Assembly: GCA_963744935.1 (NCBI GenBank)
Contig: CAVUVM010000002.1
Span: 1 to 64,000 of the forward strand
Direction: 5' to 3'
DNA: 64,000 nt
From: Bog-473 sp963744935
GTDB taxonomy: Bacteria > Actinomycetota > Acidimicrobiia > Acidimicrobiales > RAAP-2
Below the pieces are notes generated by a model. The model did no database searches. It saw only the letters and a list, made by a program, of their open reading frames with translations, and was not told the DNA's origin. How positions within the stretch are numbered: position 1 is the first letter of the stretch; each line of letters begins with the position of its first letter. Both the position numbers and the translations under genes were made by a program. Shown piece by piece: positions 17,229 through 26,283 of the stretch.

Positions 17229-18491
17229 TCAGAGCCTGGCGAACGCGGCCGCTTCCTCGTCGAAGGCGGCGGCCGCTTCCTCGTGGACGCTGGGACGCGT
17301 CCGCGACACGGCGTCGGCACAGTCATCGGATGTCACCGCTGGCGGACCCCCGGCGAGCGCCCGCTCGAAGGCGAGCTGGGCTGCCCGCTGGGCGGCCAGC
17401 GCGAAGTCGGCGGGCGTGAAGCCCTCCGTGCGCTCGGCGATGTCCTGGGGATCACACTGCTCCAGGAACTCGGCCGCCAGCTCGGCACGGCCGGCACTGT
17501 CGGGCGCGCCAATCGGGATGATGAGATCGAAGCGTCCTGGTCGGAGCATGGCTGGATCGATGGAGGCGATGGAGTTTGTTGCCATCACCATGAGTCGACC
17601 CGGGCGGGACTTGAAGACTGGAACCGCCTTGAGCAGCTCGTTGACGACCGGCTGGCTCTCAGGTCGGCTGGCGCGCGCCGAGGCGATTTCGTCCGCCTCG
17701 TCGATGAAACACACCAAGCGGTCGACGTGCGTCAGATCTTCCAGCGCGGCACGTAGAGCCGCTGCGCCCACGGTGCCATGGCCCAGGAGTGAGGGGTGCA
17801 GCTCGACGAACGCCCAGGAAAGCCGGGACGCCATGGCTCGGGCAAATGAGGTCTTGCCCGTCCCAGGTGGCCCGAAGAGCATCACCGCCGCGGGCGCTCG
17901 TAGCCCGACGCTGTCCGCCAGGTCGACATGTGAGAGCGGAGCGACGATCCGGCGCTCCAGGAGCTCCTTGGTCGTCGAGAAACCCTTCATCTCTTCCCAC
18001 AGCCCCGCCGGCGGGAAGTGGCCGGCGTAGCGCTCGACGATTTCGAGCTCTTCGGGCACCATGGAGGCCGACCTGACGTACAAGTGGAGCCCGTCTATTC
18101 GGTCGAACCCCTGGTGGGCAAACGCGACCTCCCCGACTTGACCTGGCTCGACCAGAGCCAGCATGCGCAGGGCGCCGTGATGGATAGCCTCCTGGTCAAG
18201 TTCGCGAAGCAGCGCAGAGCCGATGCCTCGGTTGCGCCAACTCGGGTGCAGTGCCAGGGCGAGCAGATGAGCATCGCGACCCGCCATACGCGCGATGGCA
18301 ACGCCAACAAGCTGCCCGGACGCGAATGCCACGGCGGCCGGCTGCTGTTCGTTGAGCGCCTGGACCACGTCGCTGCGGCTGTAGGCGGCGGCCGTAGCCG
18401 TGCCGGCCACGTCGATGAGGCGCACGATGTCCTCCATGGGAGCCAAGGGGTCCCGGTGATCCACTCGCTGGACGCGCCATCCCTGCGTCAC
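17229..18491 (-). CDS. GNAT acetyltransferase fused to AAA+ ATPase
   Basis: 420 residues from GTG 18491, in two domains. Residues 1-150 are a GNAT fold with the acetyl-CoA loop RNRGIG (LALHPSWRNRGIGSALLREL) and a C-terminal YVRS strand. Residues about 160-400 are a classic AAA ATPase of the FtsH/Cdc48 type: GPPGTGKTSFARAMA (Walker A), RLVCFIDEADEIAS (Walker B), VMATNS (sensor 1), MLRPGRFD (arginine finger) and an alpha-helical lid. All catalytic residues appear intact. A remodelling ATPase that acetylates its substrate, or is controlled by acetyl-CoA, can be imagined but is not established. It is transcribed alone and is divergent from the sulfatase. Confidence 0.85.
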   Translation of the reverse strand: MTQGWRVQRVDHRDPLAPMEDIVRLIDVAGTATAAAYSRSDVVQALNEQQPAAVAFASGQLVGVAIARMAGRDAHLLALALHPSWRNRGIGSALLRELDQEAIHHGALRMLALVEPGQVGEVAFAHQGFDRIDGLHLYVRSASMVPEELEIVERYAGHFPPAGLWEEMKGFSTTKELLERRIVAPLSHVDLADSVGLRAPAAVMLFGPPGTGKTSFARAMASRLSWAFVELHPSLLGHGTVGAAALRAALEDLTHVDRLVCFIDEADEIASARASRPESQPVVNELLKAVPVFKSRPGRLMVMATNSIASIDPAMLRPGRFDLIIPIGAPDSAGRAELAAEFLEQCDPQDIAERTEGFTPADFALAAQRAAQLAFERALAGGPPAVTSDDCADAVSRTRPSVHEEAAAAFDEEAAAFARL

Positions 18492-18706
18492 GCGTCCAGT
18501 CTTGCTCGGGGAAGACCCGCGTGGTACCACCCCGGATAGAGGCCGAGTCGAGATCCATGCAATACCGGACGGTAAGAGCCAAGACCCCAACCGGCCGGGC
18601 TAGCCCAGACGTGCGTACGGTGGCACCCTTCAGTGGAACAGGTCTCTGCGGTTTATGGGACGAAAGCCCTCTACGGGCGGCCGCTTTTGTCGATAGCGTT
18701 TGAGCC

Positions 18707-20347
18707 ATGAGTCAACCGAACATCTTGCTCATCATGACTGACGAGGAGCGCTACGCGCCCCCGTATGAGCCGGACAGCGTGCGCGCCTTCCGCAAGTCCC
18801 AGCTCACCGCCCGGGAGTCGATCCGGTCCCGGGGCCTGGAGTTCCACCGGCACTACGCGGGCTCGACGGCGTGCGTACCCAGCCGGGCGACGCTGTTCAC
18901 CGGGCAGTACCCGTCACTGCACGGAGTCACGTCCACCGATGGTGTGGCCAAGCAGAACACGGACCCCGGCATGAAGTGGCTCGATCCGAACACGGTGCCG
19001 ACGCTGGGGGACTGGTTCCGAGCCGGTGGCTACCGGACTCATTACAGGGGTAAGTGGCACGTCTCCTTCGCCGACCTCACAACCCCGGGAACGCACGAGG
19101 GGCTGAAGGCCTCCGATGACGACGGCATCCCGCTGCCTGAGGCGGTGGAGGCCTATCGCAAGGCCGAGAGGCTCGACCCGTTCGGCTTCTCGGGATGGAT
19201 CGGACGCGAGCCGCACGGCGCCGCCAAGTCCGATTGCGGGACCGTCCGCGATGGAGTCTTCGCCGAGCAAGTGGTCGAGCTCTTCGGCGACCTGACGGCA
19301 TCTCGGACCGAGGGACCATGGCTGACGGTTGCCTCCTTTGTCAATCCCCACGACATCGCGTTCTCGGGATTCGGATGGGAGCAGATGTTGCAATTCGGGC
19401 CGCCGGACGACACCGTGCCTGACGTGCCCGAGGCACCCTCCCAGTCGGACCTGTTTACCGGCCGCCCCGTGTGCCAGGAGGCGTTCAAGGCGATTTGGCC
19501 CAAGATGATCTTCGAGACGGCCACCGATCTCGGTTATCGGAGGCTTTACTACTACCTGCTGAAATTGGTGGACAAGGCCATCGGTCGCATTCTTGAAGCG
19601 CTTGAGCAGTCGGGCATGGTTGACGACACCATCGTCGTGTTCACGTCCGATCACGGCGACCTACTCGGTGCCCACGGGGGCTTGATTCAGAAGTGGTGTA
19701 ATGCGTTCGACGAGGCCACCCGCGTGCCGCTGCTCATCGCCGGTCCGGGCATCGAGCCCGGGCGTGAAGGCATAGACGTGCCGACAAGCCACGTGGACCT
19801 GATCCCAACACTCCTCGGTTTGGCCGGCATCGACCTGCAGCAGGCAGCCGCCGGCGTCGGCGCCCATCACGACGAGGTCCAGCCCCTGCCTGGTCGGGAC
19901 TTGAGCCCGGTGGTCCGAGGACAGATCGACCCAACGTCATATAGCTCGCCGATCTACTTCATGACCGAGGACGACGTAACTCGGGGAATCACCGAGGTCA
20001 ACATCCTGACCGGGGCTGCGTTCGACCCGGTCGCGCCGCCGATCAACATCGAATCGGTGTTGTCATCGCTCCCAACCGGTGACGGTGGCGCACCCGAGCT
20101 GTGGAAGCTGAACCACTATTACGAGCGGCTCGATGACTGGTACGCCGCCCAGGGGATCGCTCCGAACCCGTTTCTCGGTCCGGCCGCTGAGCCCGACTGG
20201 GAGCTACACAACCTGACCTTGGATCCCGAGGAGCGTCACAACCGGGCCTTGGACGATCCTGCGGCTGCATCGAGGATGAGGTCCGTCCTCGAATCGGAGC
20301 GTGACGCCAAGCGCCGGATCCCGAAGTTACGGAACGCCGCCACCTAG
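18707..20347 (+). CDS. Sulfatase (formylglycine-dependent, alkaline phosphatase superfamily)
   Basis: 546 residues. N-terminal metal site NILLIMTDEERYAPP, then the sulfatase signature ACVPSRATLFTGQYPSLHG, whose Cys is converted to formylglycine (CxPSR). Further metal/active-site residues occur in RGKWHVS and FTSDHGDLLGAHGG. No signal peptide is visible, so it is likely cytoplasmic and acts on a small sulfate ester or related substrate. A formylglycine-generating enzyme is not encoded in the window. ATG 18707 fits the standard start. The downstream end lies about 90 bases before the HNH remnant and copy B of the integration-site repeat. Confidence 0.92.
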   Translation: MSQPNILLIMTDEERYAPPYEPDSVRAFRKSQLTARESIRSRGLEFHRHYAGSTACVPSRATLFTGQYPSLHGVTSTDGVAKQNTDPGMKWLDPNTVPTLGDWFRAGGYRTHYRGKWHVSFADLTTPGTHEGLKASDDDGIPLPEAVEAYRKAERLDPFGFSGWIGREPHGAAKSDCGTVRDGVFAEQVVELFGDLTASRTEGPWLTVASFVNPHDIAFSGFGWEQMLQFGPPDDTVPDVPEAPSQSDLFTGRPVCQEAFKAIWPKMIFETATDLGYRRLYYYLLKLVDKAIGRILEALEQSGMVDDTIVVFTSDHGDLLGAHGGLIQKWCNAFDEATRVPLLIAGPGIEPGREGIDVPTSHVDLIPTLLGLAGIDLQQAAAGVGAHHDEVQPLPGRDLSPVVRGQIDPTSYSSPIYFMTEDDVTRGITEVNILTGAAFDPVAPPINIESVLSSLPTGDGGAPELWKLNHYYERLDDWYAAQGIAPNPFLGPAAEPDWELHNLTLDPEERHNRALDDPAAASRMRSVLESERDAKRRIPKLRNAAT

Positions 20348-20500
20348 GTCACTTTCTTGGAGACTGCCTCAGTAAGTGATGCCCGAATGGGGCACCCTTT
20401 GCAATCTTGTCGAGGACCGTTCACAGTCCCTGGATTAAAGCAAGCTCCGGAGCAGGACACAGATCGGACACATCCGCGAAGAGACAGCGGATACAAGTGC

Positions 20501-20520
20501 GGTGCCAACGGGTGCCAACG
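20501..20520. repeat. Two tandem GGTGCCAACG repeats upstream of copy B
   Basis: Perfect 10-bp tandem duplication 80 bases upstream of integration-site copy B. It resembles integrase arm-binding repeats and differs in sequence from those beside copies A and C. Confidence 0.4.
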
Positions 20521-20601
20521 CGTACCTCTCAGTCCCACCTTCATCGCAGGTAGATTTGAGACTATGGCGCTGCCGTGCGCTTTTGCAGAACTGACTTGCG
20601 G

Positions 20602-20661
20602 GGTTCGATTCCCGCCACCTCCAAGAGCGCTCACGCGAGATCGTGAGAGCCGTTGGAGGTG
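20602..20661 (+). repeat. Integration-site copy B: RNA-gene 3' end plus inverted repeat
   Basis: Same T-arm/acceptor sequence as copy A (TTCGATTCCCGCCACC, then TCCAA) ending at 20624, an imperfect stem (CTCACG/CGTGAG), and the acceptor complement GTTGGAGGTG at 20652-20661. No 5' half of the RNA gene is present. Confidence 0.65.
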
Positions 20662-20939
20662 CACCGACGTCCCCGTAGCGTTCGAGAATCGCGTGCGCCC
20701 ATGCAATGGCATCGCTTACCCGGATGCCTGCTGGCTGCGGGCTCGTCCAGAGCTCGAGGTTCTCCGGCCGATTGTCATCCGGAACGCCATTCCGATGATG
20801 AACCGTGTCTCCGTCGCGCAAGTACCTTCCGAGCAGATCCTCTGCCACGAGAATGTGCTCGAAGACATAGGGACCACTCGTGGCACGGGATGACCGGGCA
20901 CACGCACCATGACGTAGTCCGCCGCTGCCGTGACGTCGG

Positions 20940-22772
20940 TCATAGATCGAGCACTATGTCGTCGCGTGGCTGTGAGCAGCAGATGAACACGCTCCCGTCA
21001 GCGGGAGGTTCGACTGGGTCGGGGCTGTAGTCGACATCCCCCGCGATGAGTGTCGTTTCGCAGGTATGGCAGACGCCGGTGCGGCATGACCAGCGGACGG
21101 GCACGTCGCAGGACTCGGCGAGTTCGAGCAGGGAGCCGTAGACGCCGCTCCATGGGATCGTGAGGCCGCTACGGGCGAATGCGATCGTCGGGCCGTCTCC
21201 GGGCTGGCCGGCGGGTGGGTGGGGCGCCCGCGCAGGCGCCGCCGCGATCCCCGGCGTCTCGCCCGCTGCGGGCCCGAACGGCTCCGTATGGATGCGAGAG
21301 GCATCGAACCCCAAGGCGGCCAGACCCACGCTGATTTCGTCCATGAAGGCTGTGGGCCCACAGAGGTATGCCTCGGCATCGGAGGGTGGCTCAAGTTCGG
21401 CGAGCACTGACGCCGTGAGACGCCCGGCACTGTCGAAGTCGCGGCCTTCGACGTCCTTCGGGCCGGGGCGGCTGTAGTACACGTGGGCCCGTGCGTTCGG
21501 CAGCGAGCCGAGGAGGGCACGGGCCTCGGCGGCGAACGGGTGCTCGCTACCGTTGCGTGCGCCGTGCAGCCCCCAGATCTCTCTGTCGGAGCGCTGCTGC
21601 GCCAGTGCCTGAAGCATGGCGAGAATGGGGGCGGCACCGATTCCGGCGCTGATCAGCAGCACGGGCGCGTCCGTCTGATCGAGAAAGAACGTGCCGCGTG
21701 GTGCTGCAATGTCGAGTTGGTCGCCGACGGCGACACGGGCGTGCAGATAGCCGCTGGCGGCGCCACCGCGTTCGCGCTTGACAGTGATGCGGTAGTAATC
21801 CGCCCCGGGTGGTCCGGAGAGCGAGTAGTTGCGCAACAGCGCCCGCTGCGTCTTGTCGGGCTGGACTCGCAGAGTGATGTACTCACCTCCGCGGGACCCG
21901 GGTAGTGGAGCGCCCGTGGGGTCCTCGAGGCGTAGCGAGATCACCGAGTCGCTTTCGCGCGTGATTGCCTTGACGGTCACCTGACGAAAGCCGGGCCAGG
22001 CGGGAGGCAGGCTCGTCACCGCGAGGCCGGCGTTGCCATTGCCGGGTTCCTCGTTCAGCAGCGCTCGGAACGAGTCCTGCCATCCGGGGCTGAGGGCGGG
22101 AACCCGGAGCGCTCGGAGCAGCCCTTGGCGCGTGTGCCCTGGGAGGTAAAGCAGCGCGTCGACGTCGGCGACCGTCATCTGTTCGGGTCCCGAGGAGAGC
22201 TTGATGATTTTGTCTCCCGCCTGTACCTCGCCCTCCTGGAGCACCCGGAAGTAAAACCCTGGACGGTGGTGGGAGACGAGCAACGCGGGAATCTGTGGAT
22301 CATTCATGCGGATCCCGACGCGATAGCAAGTGACGCGAGGTTGCGTAACCTCGAAGACCGCGCTGCCAATCCGGTAGCGATCGCCAATGCACACCTGGTC
22401 GTCGCCCAGTCCCTCCACAGTGAAATTCTCGCCGAACTGTCCGTACTCGAAGTCGTGTCGTCCTAGCTCGCGTTCCCAGTACCGATACGAGTCGATTTGG
22501 TAAACGAACACCGCACGCTGCTCGCCGCCGTGCCCCTTAAGATCGCCTTGACCATCGCCGTCGACGTTGAGCCTGCCTACCCGGCTGGAACCGGACACAG
22601 GGTGCTTGAACACCGCTGTGAAGACAGTCCTCCCTTGCCAGGACACGTCCTTCGGTAACCCAACGTTTACCGACAACAACGTCCCAGCGGGCCGGGCGGC
22701 GGACGGGTTTGACTCAACTCGTGGGGGCTGCGGCTCGCCGGCGATCGCAGGGGCGGGGGCTCCGGCTGTCAT
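20940..22772 (-). CDS. MOSC-oxidoreductase-ferredoxin fusion protein
   Basis: 610 residues. The MOSC domain (about 30-195; GGEQRAVFVYQIDSYRYWE, Moco-ligand region PRVTCYRVGIRMND) binds molybdenum cofactor or sulfur. It is followed by a 3-alpha domain (200-240), an FAD-binding domain (RNYSLSGPP), an NAD(P) domain (SAGIGAAPILAMLQAL) and a plant-type 2Fe-2S domain (CRTGVCHTCETTL with the last Cys in FICCSQP). An electron path from NAD(P)H via FAD and the cluster to a Moco centre is likely, as in YiiM-type MOSC proteins with reductase partners. The ATG at 22772 has GGAGG before it. It sits beside two more Moco/flavin genes and the cofactor synthesis genes. Confidence 0.92.
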   Translation of the reverse strand: MTAGAPAPAIAGEPQPPRVESNPSAARPAGTLLSVNVGLPKDVSWQGRTVFTAVFKHPVSGSSRVGRLNVDGDGQGDLKGHGGEQRAVFVYQIDSYRYWERELGRHDFEYGQFGENFTVEGLGDDQVCIGDRYRIGSAVFEVTQPRVTCYRVGIRMNDPQIPALLVSHHRPGFYFRVLQEGEVQAGDKIIKLSSGPEQMTVADVDALLYLPGHTRQGLLRALRVPALSPGWQDSFRALLNEEPGNGNAGLAVTSLPPAWPGFRQVTVKAITRESDSVISLRLEDPTGAPLPGSRGGEYITLRVQPDKTQRALLRNYSLSGPPGADYYRITVKRERGGAASGYLHARVAVGDQLDIAAPRGTFFLDQTDAPVLLISAGIGAAPILAMLQALAQQRSDREIWGLHGARNGSEHPFAAEARALLGSLPNARAHVYYSRPGPKDVEGRDFDSAGRLTASVLAELEPPSDAEAYLCGPTAFMDEISVGLAALGFDASRIHTEPFGPAAGETPGIAAAPARAPHPPAGQPGDGPTIAFARSGLTIPWSGVYGSLLELAESCDVPVRWSCRTGVCHTCETTLIAGDVDYSPDPVEPPADGSVFICCSQPRDDIVLDL

Positions 22773-22826
22773 CAATCCTCCAAATCGGTGGTGGGACCGA
22801 GAGTCCGCCCCTCGGGGGGGATGGAG

Positions 22827-23540
22827 CTAACTGGTGGGGCCAAACCGTTCAACCCGGATCTTGTCCACGGATTGACCGAGCCCTAGGAGCAGCGCACTCG
22901 CGAAGTCGGCGAAGCCCGGCGAGCCGCACACGAAGGCGGTCGCCTGAGGGAGCAACAGAGGAGCAAGATCCAGTTCGGAGAGCCGACGGGGGGGCTGCGG
23001 AGAGGACGGAGGGACCGCACGGGTATAAGCAACAGTCGTCTCGGGTCCGGGAAGCTCATGGGCGTAGTAGAGGTCATCCGGCGTTCGAACTGAGACTGCC
23101 ATTCGAAGCAGGTCGGAGCGTCCAGACTGACGGGCCAGTCGCAGCATGGCCATCAGAGGCACGATGCCAGATCCACCACCGATGAGGATGGCCGGAGTAT
23201 CGGCTTCCCAGACGAACCAAAGACCGATTGGTCCCCGGACCTCGAGCTCGTCACCGACCATGACCTCGTCATGCAGGAACTCCGAAACCTCGCCGCCTTC
23301 GAGTCTCTCAACAGTGAGCTCGATCTCGCCAGAATCGCTAGGGGCCGAAGCCACCGAATACGACCGCGATGCCGTGTACCCGTCTGGTGCGGTGAGCCGC
23401 ACCACGTAGTACTGCCCTGCAAGCCGAGGCGTGGGCGTCGTAAGGGTCAAGCGAAAAGTCTTGGCGGTTCGGGTCTCCGGCCGAATCTCGGTGACCATGG
23501 CCACCTGCCAAGGATCGCCAGCTTTTCGATCGGTGGTCAC
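22827..23540 (-). CDS. Ferredoxin/flavodoxin-NADP reductase family protein
   Basis: 237 residues, FNR superfamily. The FAD motif RSYSVASAP is near 60, the NAD(P) phosphate loop GGGSGIVPLMAMLRLA near 120, and the C-terminal FVCGSPGFADFAS motif contacts nicotinamide. There is no iron-sulfur domain. The GTG start lies two bases after the stop of the sulfite-oxidase-family gene, so the two are co-translated. This reductase is the probable electron partner of that enzyme, or of the 2Fe-2S protein next door. Confidence 0.88.
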   Translation of the reverse strand: MTTDRKAGDPWQVAMVTEIRPETRTAKTFRLTLTTPTPRLAGQYYVVRLTAPDGYTASRSYSVASAPSDSGEIELTVERLEGGEVSEFLHDEVMVGDELEVRGPIGLWFVWEADTPAILIGGGSGIVPLMAMLRLARQSGRSDLLRMAVSVRTPDDLYYAHELPGPETTVAYTRAVPPSSPQPPRRLSELDLAPLLLPQATAFVCGSPGFADFASALLLGLGQSVDKIRVERFGPTS

Positions 23541-23542
23541 TC

Positions 23543-24154
23543 CTAATCGCCCTGGTATCGCTGCTCGAGCCAGGGATCTCCCCGATCGTGGTAGCCGTTG
23601 CGCTCCCAGAATCCTGGTTCATCGTGGTCGAGCACCCGCAGTCCGGCCACCCATTTCGCGCTCTTCCAAAAGTAGAGATGCGGCACCAACAGACGCGCCG
23701 GTCCGCCGTGTTCGATTGGCAGTGGGCCGCCCTCGTACTCCCAAACGACCCAAGCTTGACCACCGGTGACGTCAGCAAGCGGCAGATTGGTCGTGTACCC
23801 GGTAGTCGAGAAGGCCAGCACGTGGGTGGCTGCCGGTTCCAATCCTGCTATGCCAAGAAGTGTGTCGACCGAGACACCGCTGAATTGCACGCCGAGTTTG
23901 GACCAGGTGGTCACGCAGTGGATGTCACCGGCAAATGCGGACCCCGGCAGCGCGTGGATCTCATCCCAGGTCCAGGTCGTCGGATGGGCGACGAGGCCCT
24001 CGATCGAGAACGACCACGACGCCAAGTCAGGCTGCGGGGTGACTTCCGCATTCAGGACGGGCCACTGGTCGCCAGCGTCATACTGACCTGGAGGGAGACG
24101 CGGATCTCGGGCGGCCTTCCCGCGACCAAGGAATCCTCTCGTCGGCTTTGCCAT
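23543..24154 (-). CDS. Sulfite oxidase-family molybdopterin oxidoreductase, cytoplasmic type
   Basis: 203 residues, only the Moco domain of the sulfite oxidase/MsrP family. The Cys ligand to molybdenum is in AGDIHCVTTWSKLGVQFSG, the conserved THVLAFSTTGYTTNLPL follows, and the HGGPARLLVPHLYFWKSAKW motif is near 150. No twin-arginine signal is visible, unlike the paralog at 33261, so it probably acts in the cytoplasm. ATG 24154 has GGGAG upstream. It is coupled to an FNR-type reductase. Substrate unknown; sulfoxide or sulfite-like reduction are family options. Confidence 0.88.
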   Translation of the reverse strand: MAKPTRGFLGRGKAARDPRLPPGQYDAGDQWPVLNAEVTPQPDLASWSFSIEGLVAHPTTWTWDEIHALPGSAFAGDIHCVTTWSKLGVQFSGVSVDTLLGIAGLEPAATHVLAFSTTGYTTNLPLADVTGGQAWVVWEYEGGPLPIEHGGPARLLVPHLYFWKSAKWVAGLRVLDHDEPGFWERNGYHDRGDPWLEQRYQGD

Positions 24155-24350
24155 GTCAACTCCCTGTTGAGAAAGTATGACTTCGATACCTAAAGACACA
24201 TATCTGTCTCATCGCGCAGGCTACCGCCACGTCACCCCGCTCTGCTGGGGCGTAGCCCCGGGGCGGGCGACCCCTCATGACTTCCACGTGACCTCGGTAG
24301 CATCATCTGGTGAACCCTCTCGTCTGCCACCGGCTTCGCCACCCTCCCGG

Positions 24351-25601
24351 ATGATCCCTGTCTCAGAAGCTCGACTGTTCGTCCTCTCCGCCTGCGAGGT
24401 TCTCACCCCCAGACGGGTGGCGTTAAGCGACGCCTCGGGCCTTGTGCTGGCCGAAGCAGTCCGAGCCACTGAGGCTGTGCCGCCCTTTGCGAATTCGTCC
24501 ATGGACGGCTACGCGGTCCGCGCCGCCGATACCGCGCGTCCACCGGCGCGCCTACGCGTGGTGGGCACGGTGATGGCAGGGGGCAGCGCGAGGAGATCCA
24601 TATCGGCTGGTGAGTCGGTGCGCATCATGACGGGGGCACCGTTGCCGATCGGTGCTGACGCCGTGTGCATGGTCGAGCGCACCCGGGTCGAATCGAGCGG
24701 GTCGATCGTGGTCGTCGAGGAATCCGTGGCTCCCGGCACATTCATACGAGAGGCTGGGAGCGATATTCGGGCGGGCGACGAGGTCTTCTCTCCCGGGACG
24801 CGCCTCGGCGCCGCCCACGTAGGCGTCCTGTCGAGCATCGGGGTCGAGCAGCTTCTCGTCCACCCCTGCCCCACCGTCGGCGTTCTCTCTACCGGCGACG
24901 AGCTGATCACGTCCGCTGGCGCCTTGGCGCCAGGGCAGATCCGCGACGCCAACCGTCCGGCGCTGCTCGCCCAGCTGGAAGCAGACGGCTTTGGCACCGT
25001 CGACCTCGGTGTGGCCGGGGACGACGAGGCGGCGCTCACCGCCCTGCTCGAAGACGCAGGATCCCGGTGCGATGCCATCGTCTCGAGTGGAGGAGTGAGC
25101 GTCGGTGACCGCGATTTGATGAAGGCCGTGCTCAAGGATCTGAGCGGGCCCATCATGCGTTCGATGCAGGTCGCCATCAAACCGGCCAAACCCTTCGCCT
25201 TCGGAGTGCTCAGGGAGACCGGTACACCGGTCTTCGGCCTTGCGGGGAACCCAGTGTCGGCTCTCGTGTCCTACGAGTTGTTCGTCCGGCCAGCGCTTCG
25301 CTCGATGGCCGGCTGCGCCGTGCTTGATCGACCGCGCCTGGCCGCGGTCTCCGAAGTGGACCTCCCCCGCCCTCGAGACGGCAAGTTGCACTTGGTGAGG
25401 GTAACGGCCCGCATCGGAATGGACGGGGTGTTGGGAGTGCGATTGGCGGGCGGCCAAGACTCACACATGCTGCGCGTCATGGCGCAATCCAATGCTCTCG
25501 CGTTGTTGCAGGACGGTGAGGGCGTGCACGCCGGTGAGTGCGTGGAGATCCTCCTCCTTGACGCTGACGGAGTCCCGACCTCGCAGCGAGAACCCTGGTG
25601 A
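24351..25601 (+). CDS. moeA: Molybdopterin molybdenumtransferase MoeA
   Basis: 416 residues. It inserts molybdate into adenylated molybdopterin. Features in order: N-terminal MIPVSEARLFVLSA, the FANSSMDGYAVRA motif, MTGAPLPIGADAVCMVE, the MPT-binding core GVLSTGDELI and SSGGVSVGDRDLMK, PAKPFAFGV, and GLAGNPVSALVSYELFVRPA, ending in a beta-barrel domain IV. Start ATG 24351 gives the normal MoeA N-terminus; longer upstream frames look non-coding. It is divergent from the sulfite-oxidase-family gene, placing cofactor synthesis next to a Moco enzyme. Confidence 0.95.
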   Translation: MIPVSEARLFVLSACEVLTPRRVALSDASGLVLAEAVRATEAVPPFANSSMDGYAVRAADTARPPARLRVVGTVMAGGSARRSISAGESVRIMTGAPLPIGADAVCMVERTRVESSGSIVVVEESVAPGTFIREAGSDIRAGDEVFSPGTRLGAAHVGVLSSIGVEQLLVHPCPTVGVLSTGDELITSAGALAPGQIRDANRPALLAQLEADGFGTVDLGVAGDDEAALTALLEDAGSRCDAIVSSGGVSVGDRDLMKAVLKDLSGPIMRSMQVAIKPAKPFAFGVLRETGTPVFGLAGNPVSALVSYELFVRPALRSMAGCAVLDRPRLAAVSEVDLPRPRDGKLHLVRVTARIGMDGVLGVRLAGGQDSHMLRVMAQSNALALLQDGEGVHAGECVEILLLDADGVPTSQREPW

Positions 25602-25638
25602 ATGTGGACGTCGAGGTGGGGCTCACCTAGGACGAATA

Positions 25639-26205
25639 TTATTGCCGTGGCGAAGGATCGATCCCGCTGATTCCGTCGATGCTGGCGACGTTCTTCTCGA
25701 CCCAGTACTGGCGGATGCCCTCCCTCCCCTTGCGGGATGACCACTGGTCCATGGTGGGCCGATGACCCTCCAAAGTCATCAGGGGTACGCCGTAGCCGCA
25801 CGAGTCCGACACCCGCCGCACATCGATGACGATGACCGAGCGGACCCCCATGCCTGCACCGCCGGGGAAACGGGCGGCGAGCGCTTCGAAGTCTGGGTCG
25901 TCGGCCAGCACGACCCGGCCCGTCCCGTGCAGGCGCACGATTCGCGGCGGGCCCGCGAAGGCACAGAGCATGATGACGATCCGGCCATTCTCCCGGAGAT
26001 GCGCGATGGTCTCGACGCCACTCCCTGTCTGGTCGAGGAAGGCCACCGTGCGTTCATTGAGTACGACGAACTCGTCGCGATTGCCCTTGGGCGAGCAGTT
26101 CACTGAGCCTTGCGGATCAAGCGGGGCCGTCGACACGAAGAAGACCGGCTGGTTCGACATCCACTCGGACAGCGTCTGGTCGATCCCCTCGTAAGTCTTG
26201 GCCAC
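25639..26205 (-). CDS. Pyridoxamine 5'-phosphate oxidase family protein
   Basis: 188 residues from GTG 26205. The split-barrel flavin/F420-binding fold shows VFFVSTAPLDPQGSVNCSPKG near 22, VAFLDQTGSGVETIAHLREN near 65 and IVIMLCAFAGPPRIVRLHGTG near 90. Members reduce small molecules or bind flavin/haem; the substrate here is unknown. The C-terminal DQWSSRKGREGIRQYW is typical of the actinobacterial subgroup. It lies convergent to moeA and divergent from the mogA-like gene. Confidence 0.85.
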   Translation of the reverse strand: MAKTYEGIDQTLSEWMSNQPVFFVSTAPLDPQGSVNCSPKGNRDEFVVLNERTVAFLDQTGSGVETIAHLRENGRIVIMLCAFAGPPRIVRLHGTGRVVLADDPDFEALAARFPGGAGMGVRSVIVIDVRRVSDSCGYGVPLMTLEGHRPTMDQWSSRKGREGIRQYWVEKNVASIDGISGIDPSPRQ

Positions 26206-26283
26206 GGATGCATTATCGCACTCCGCCTCCGCTGCTCCTCCTTGCGGTGCCACGGTTTCCTCCCCGGTAGCGTCGAGCCGGTC

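Larger units (their letters stand above)
20435..20943 (-). pseudogene. HNH endonuclease, frameshifted and fused into integration-site copy B
   Basis: HNH nuclease remnant. The start (ATG 20943 overlapping the MOSC gene stop) reads YVMVRVPGHP, the typical N-terminus. After a one-base loss near 20875 the frame continues GPYVFEHILVAEDLLGRYL and the HNH core DGDTVHHRNGVPDDNRPENL, then ELWTSPQPAGIRVSDAIAWA. The natural end of this family falls just after ILERYG. Here the frame runs on through the RNA-gene-derived repeat, so the original stop was probably lost in the recombination that created copy B. The 4-base overlap with the upstream gene suggests an old operon link. Confidence 0.7.

Noticed and set aside
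20561..20627. A complete tRNA or tmRNA gene at the RNA-like 3' ends
   Set aside because: Only the T-arm and acceptor 3' strand are present at all three copies. No matching 5' acceptor (GGRGGTG) occurs 75-90 or about 350 bases upstream, so no gene is called.
24180..24350. A molybdenum-cofactor riboswitch before moeA
   Set aside because: The spacer contains GC-rich stretches (for example CTGGGGCGTAGCCCCGG) but I could not match the conserved Moco riboswitch core. A covariance search (Rfam RF01055) would decide.
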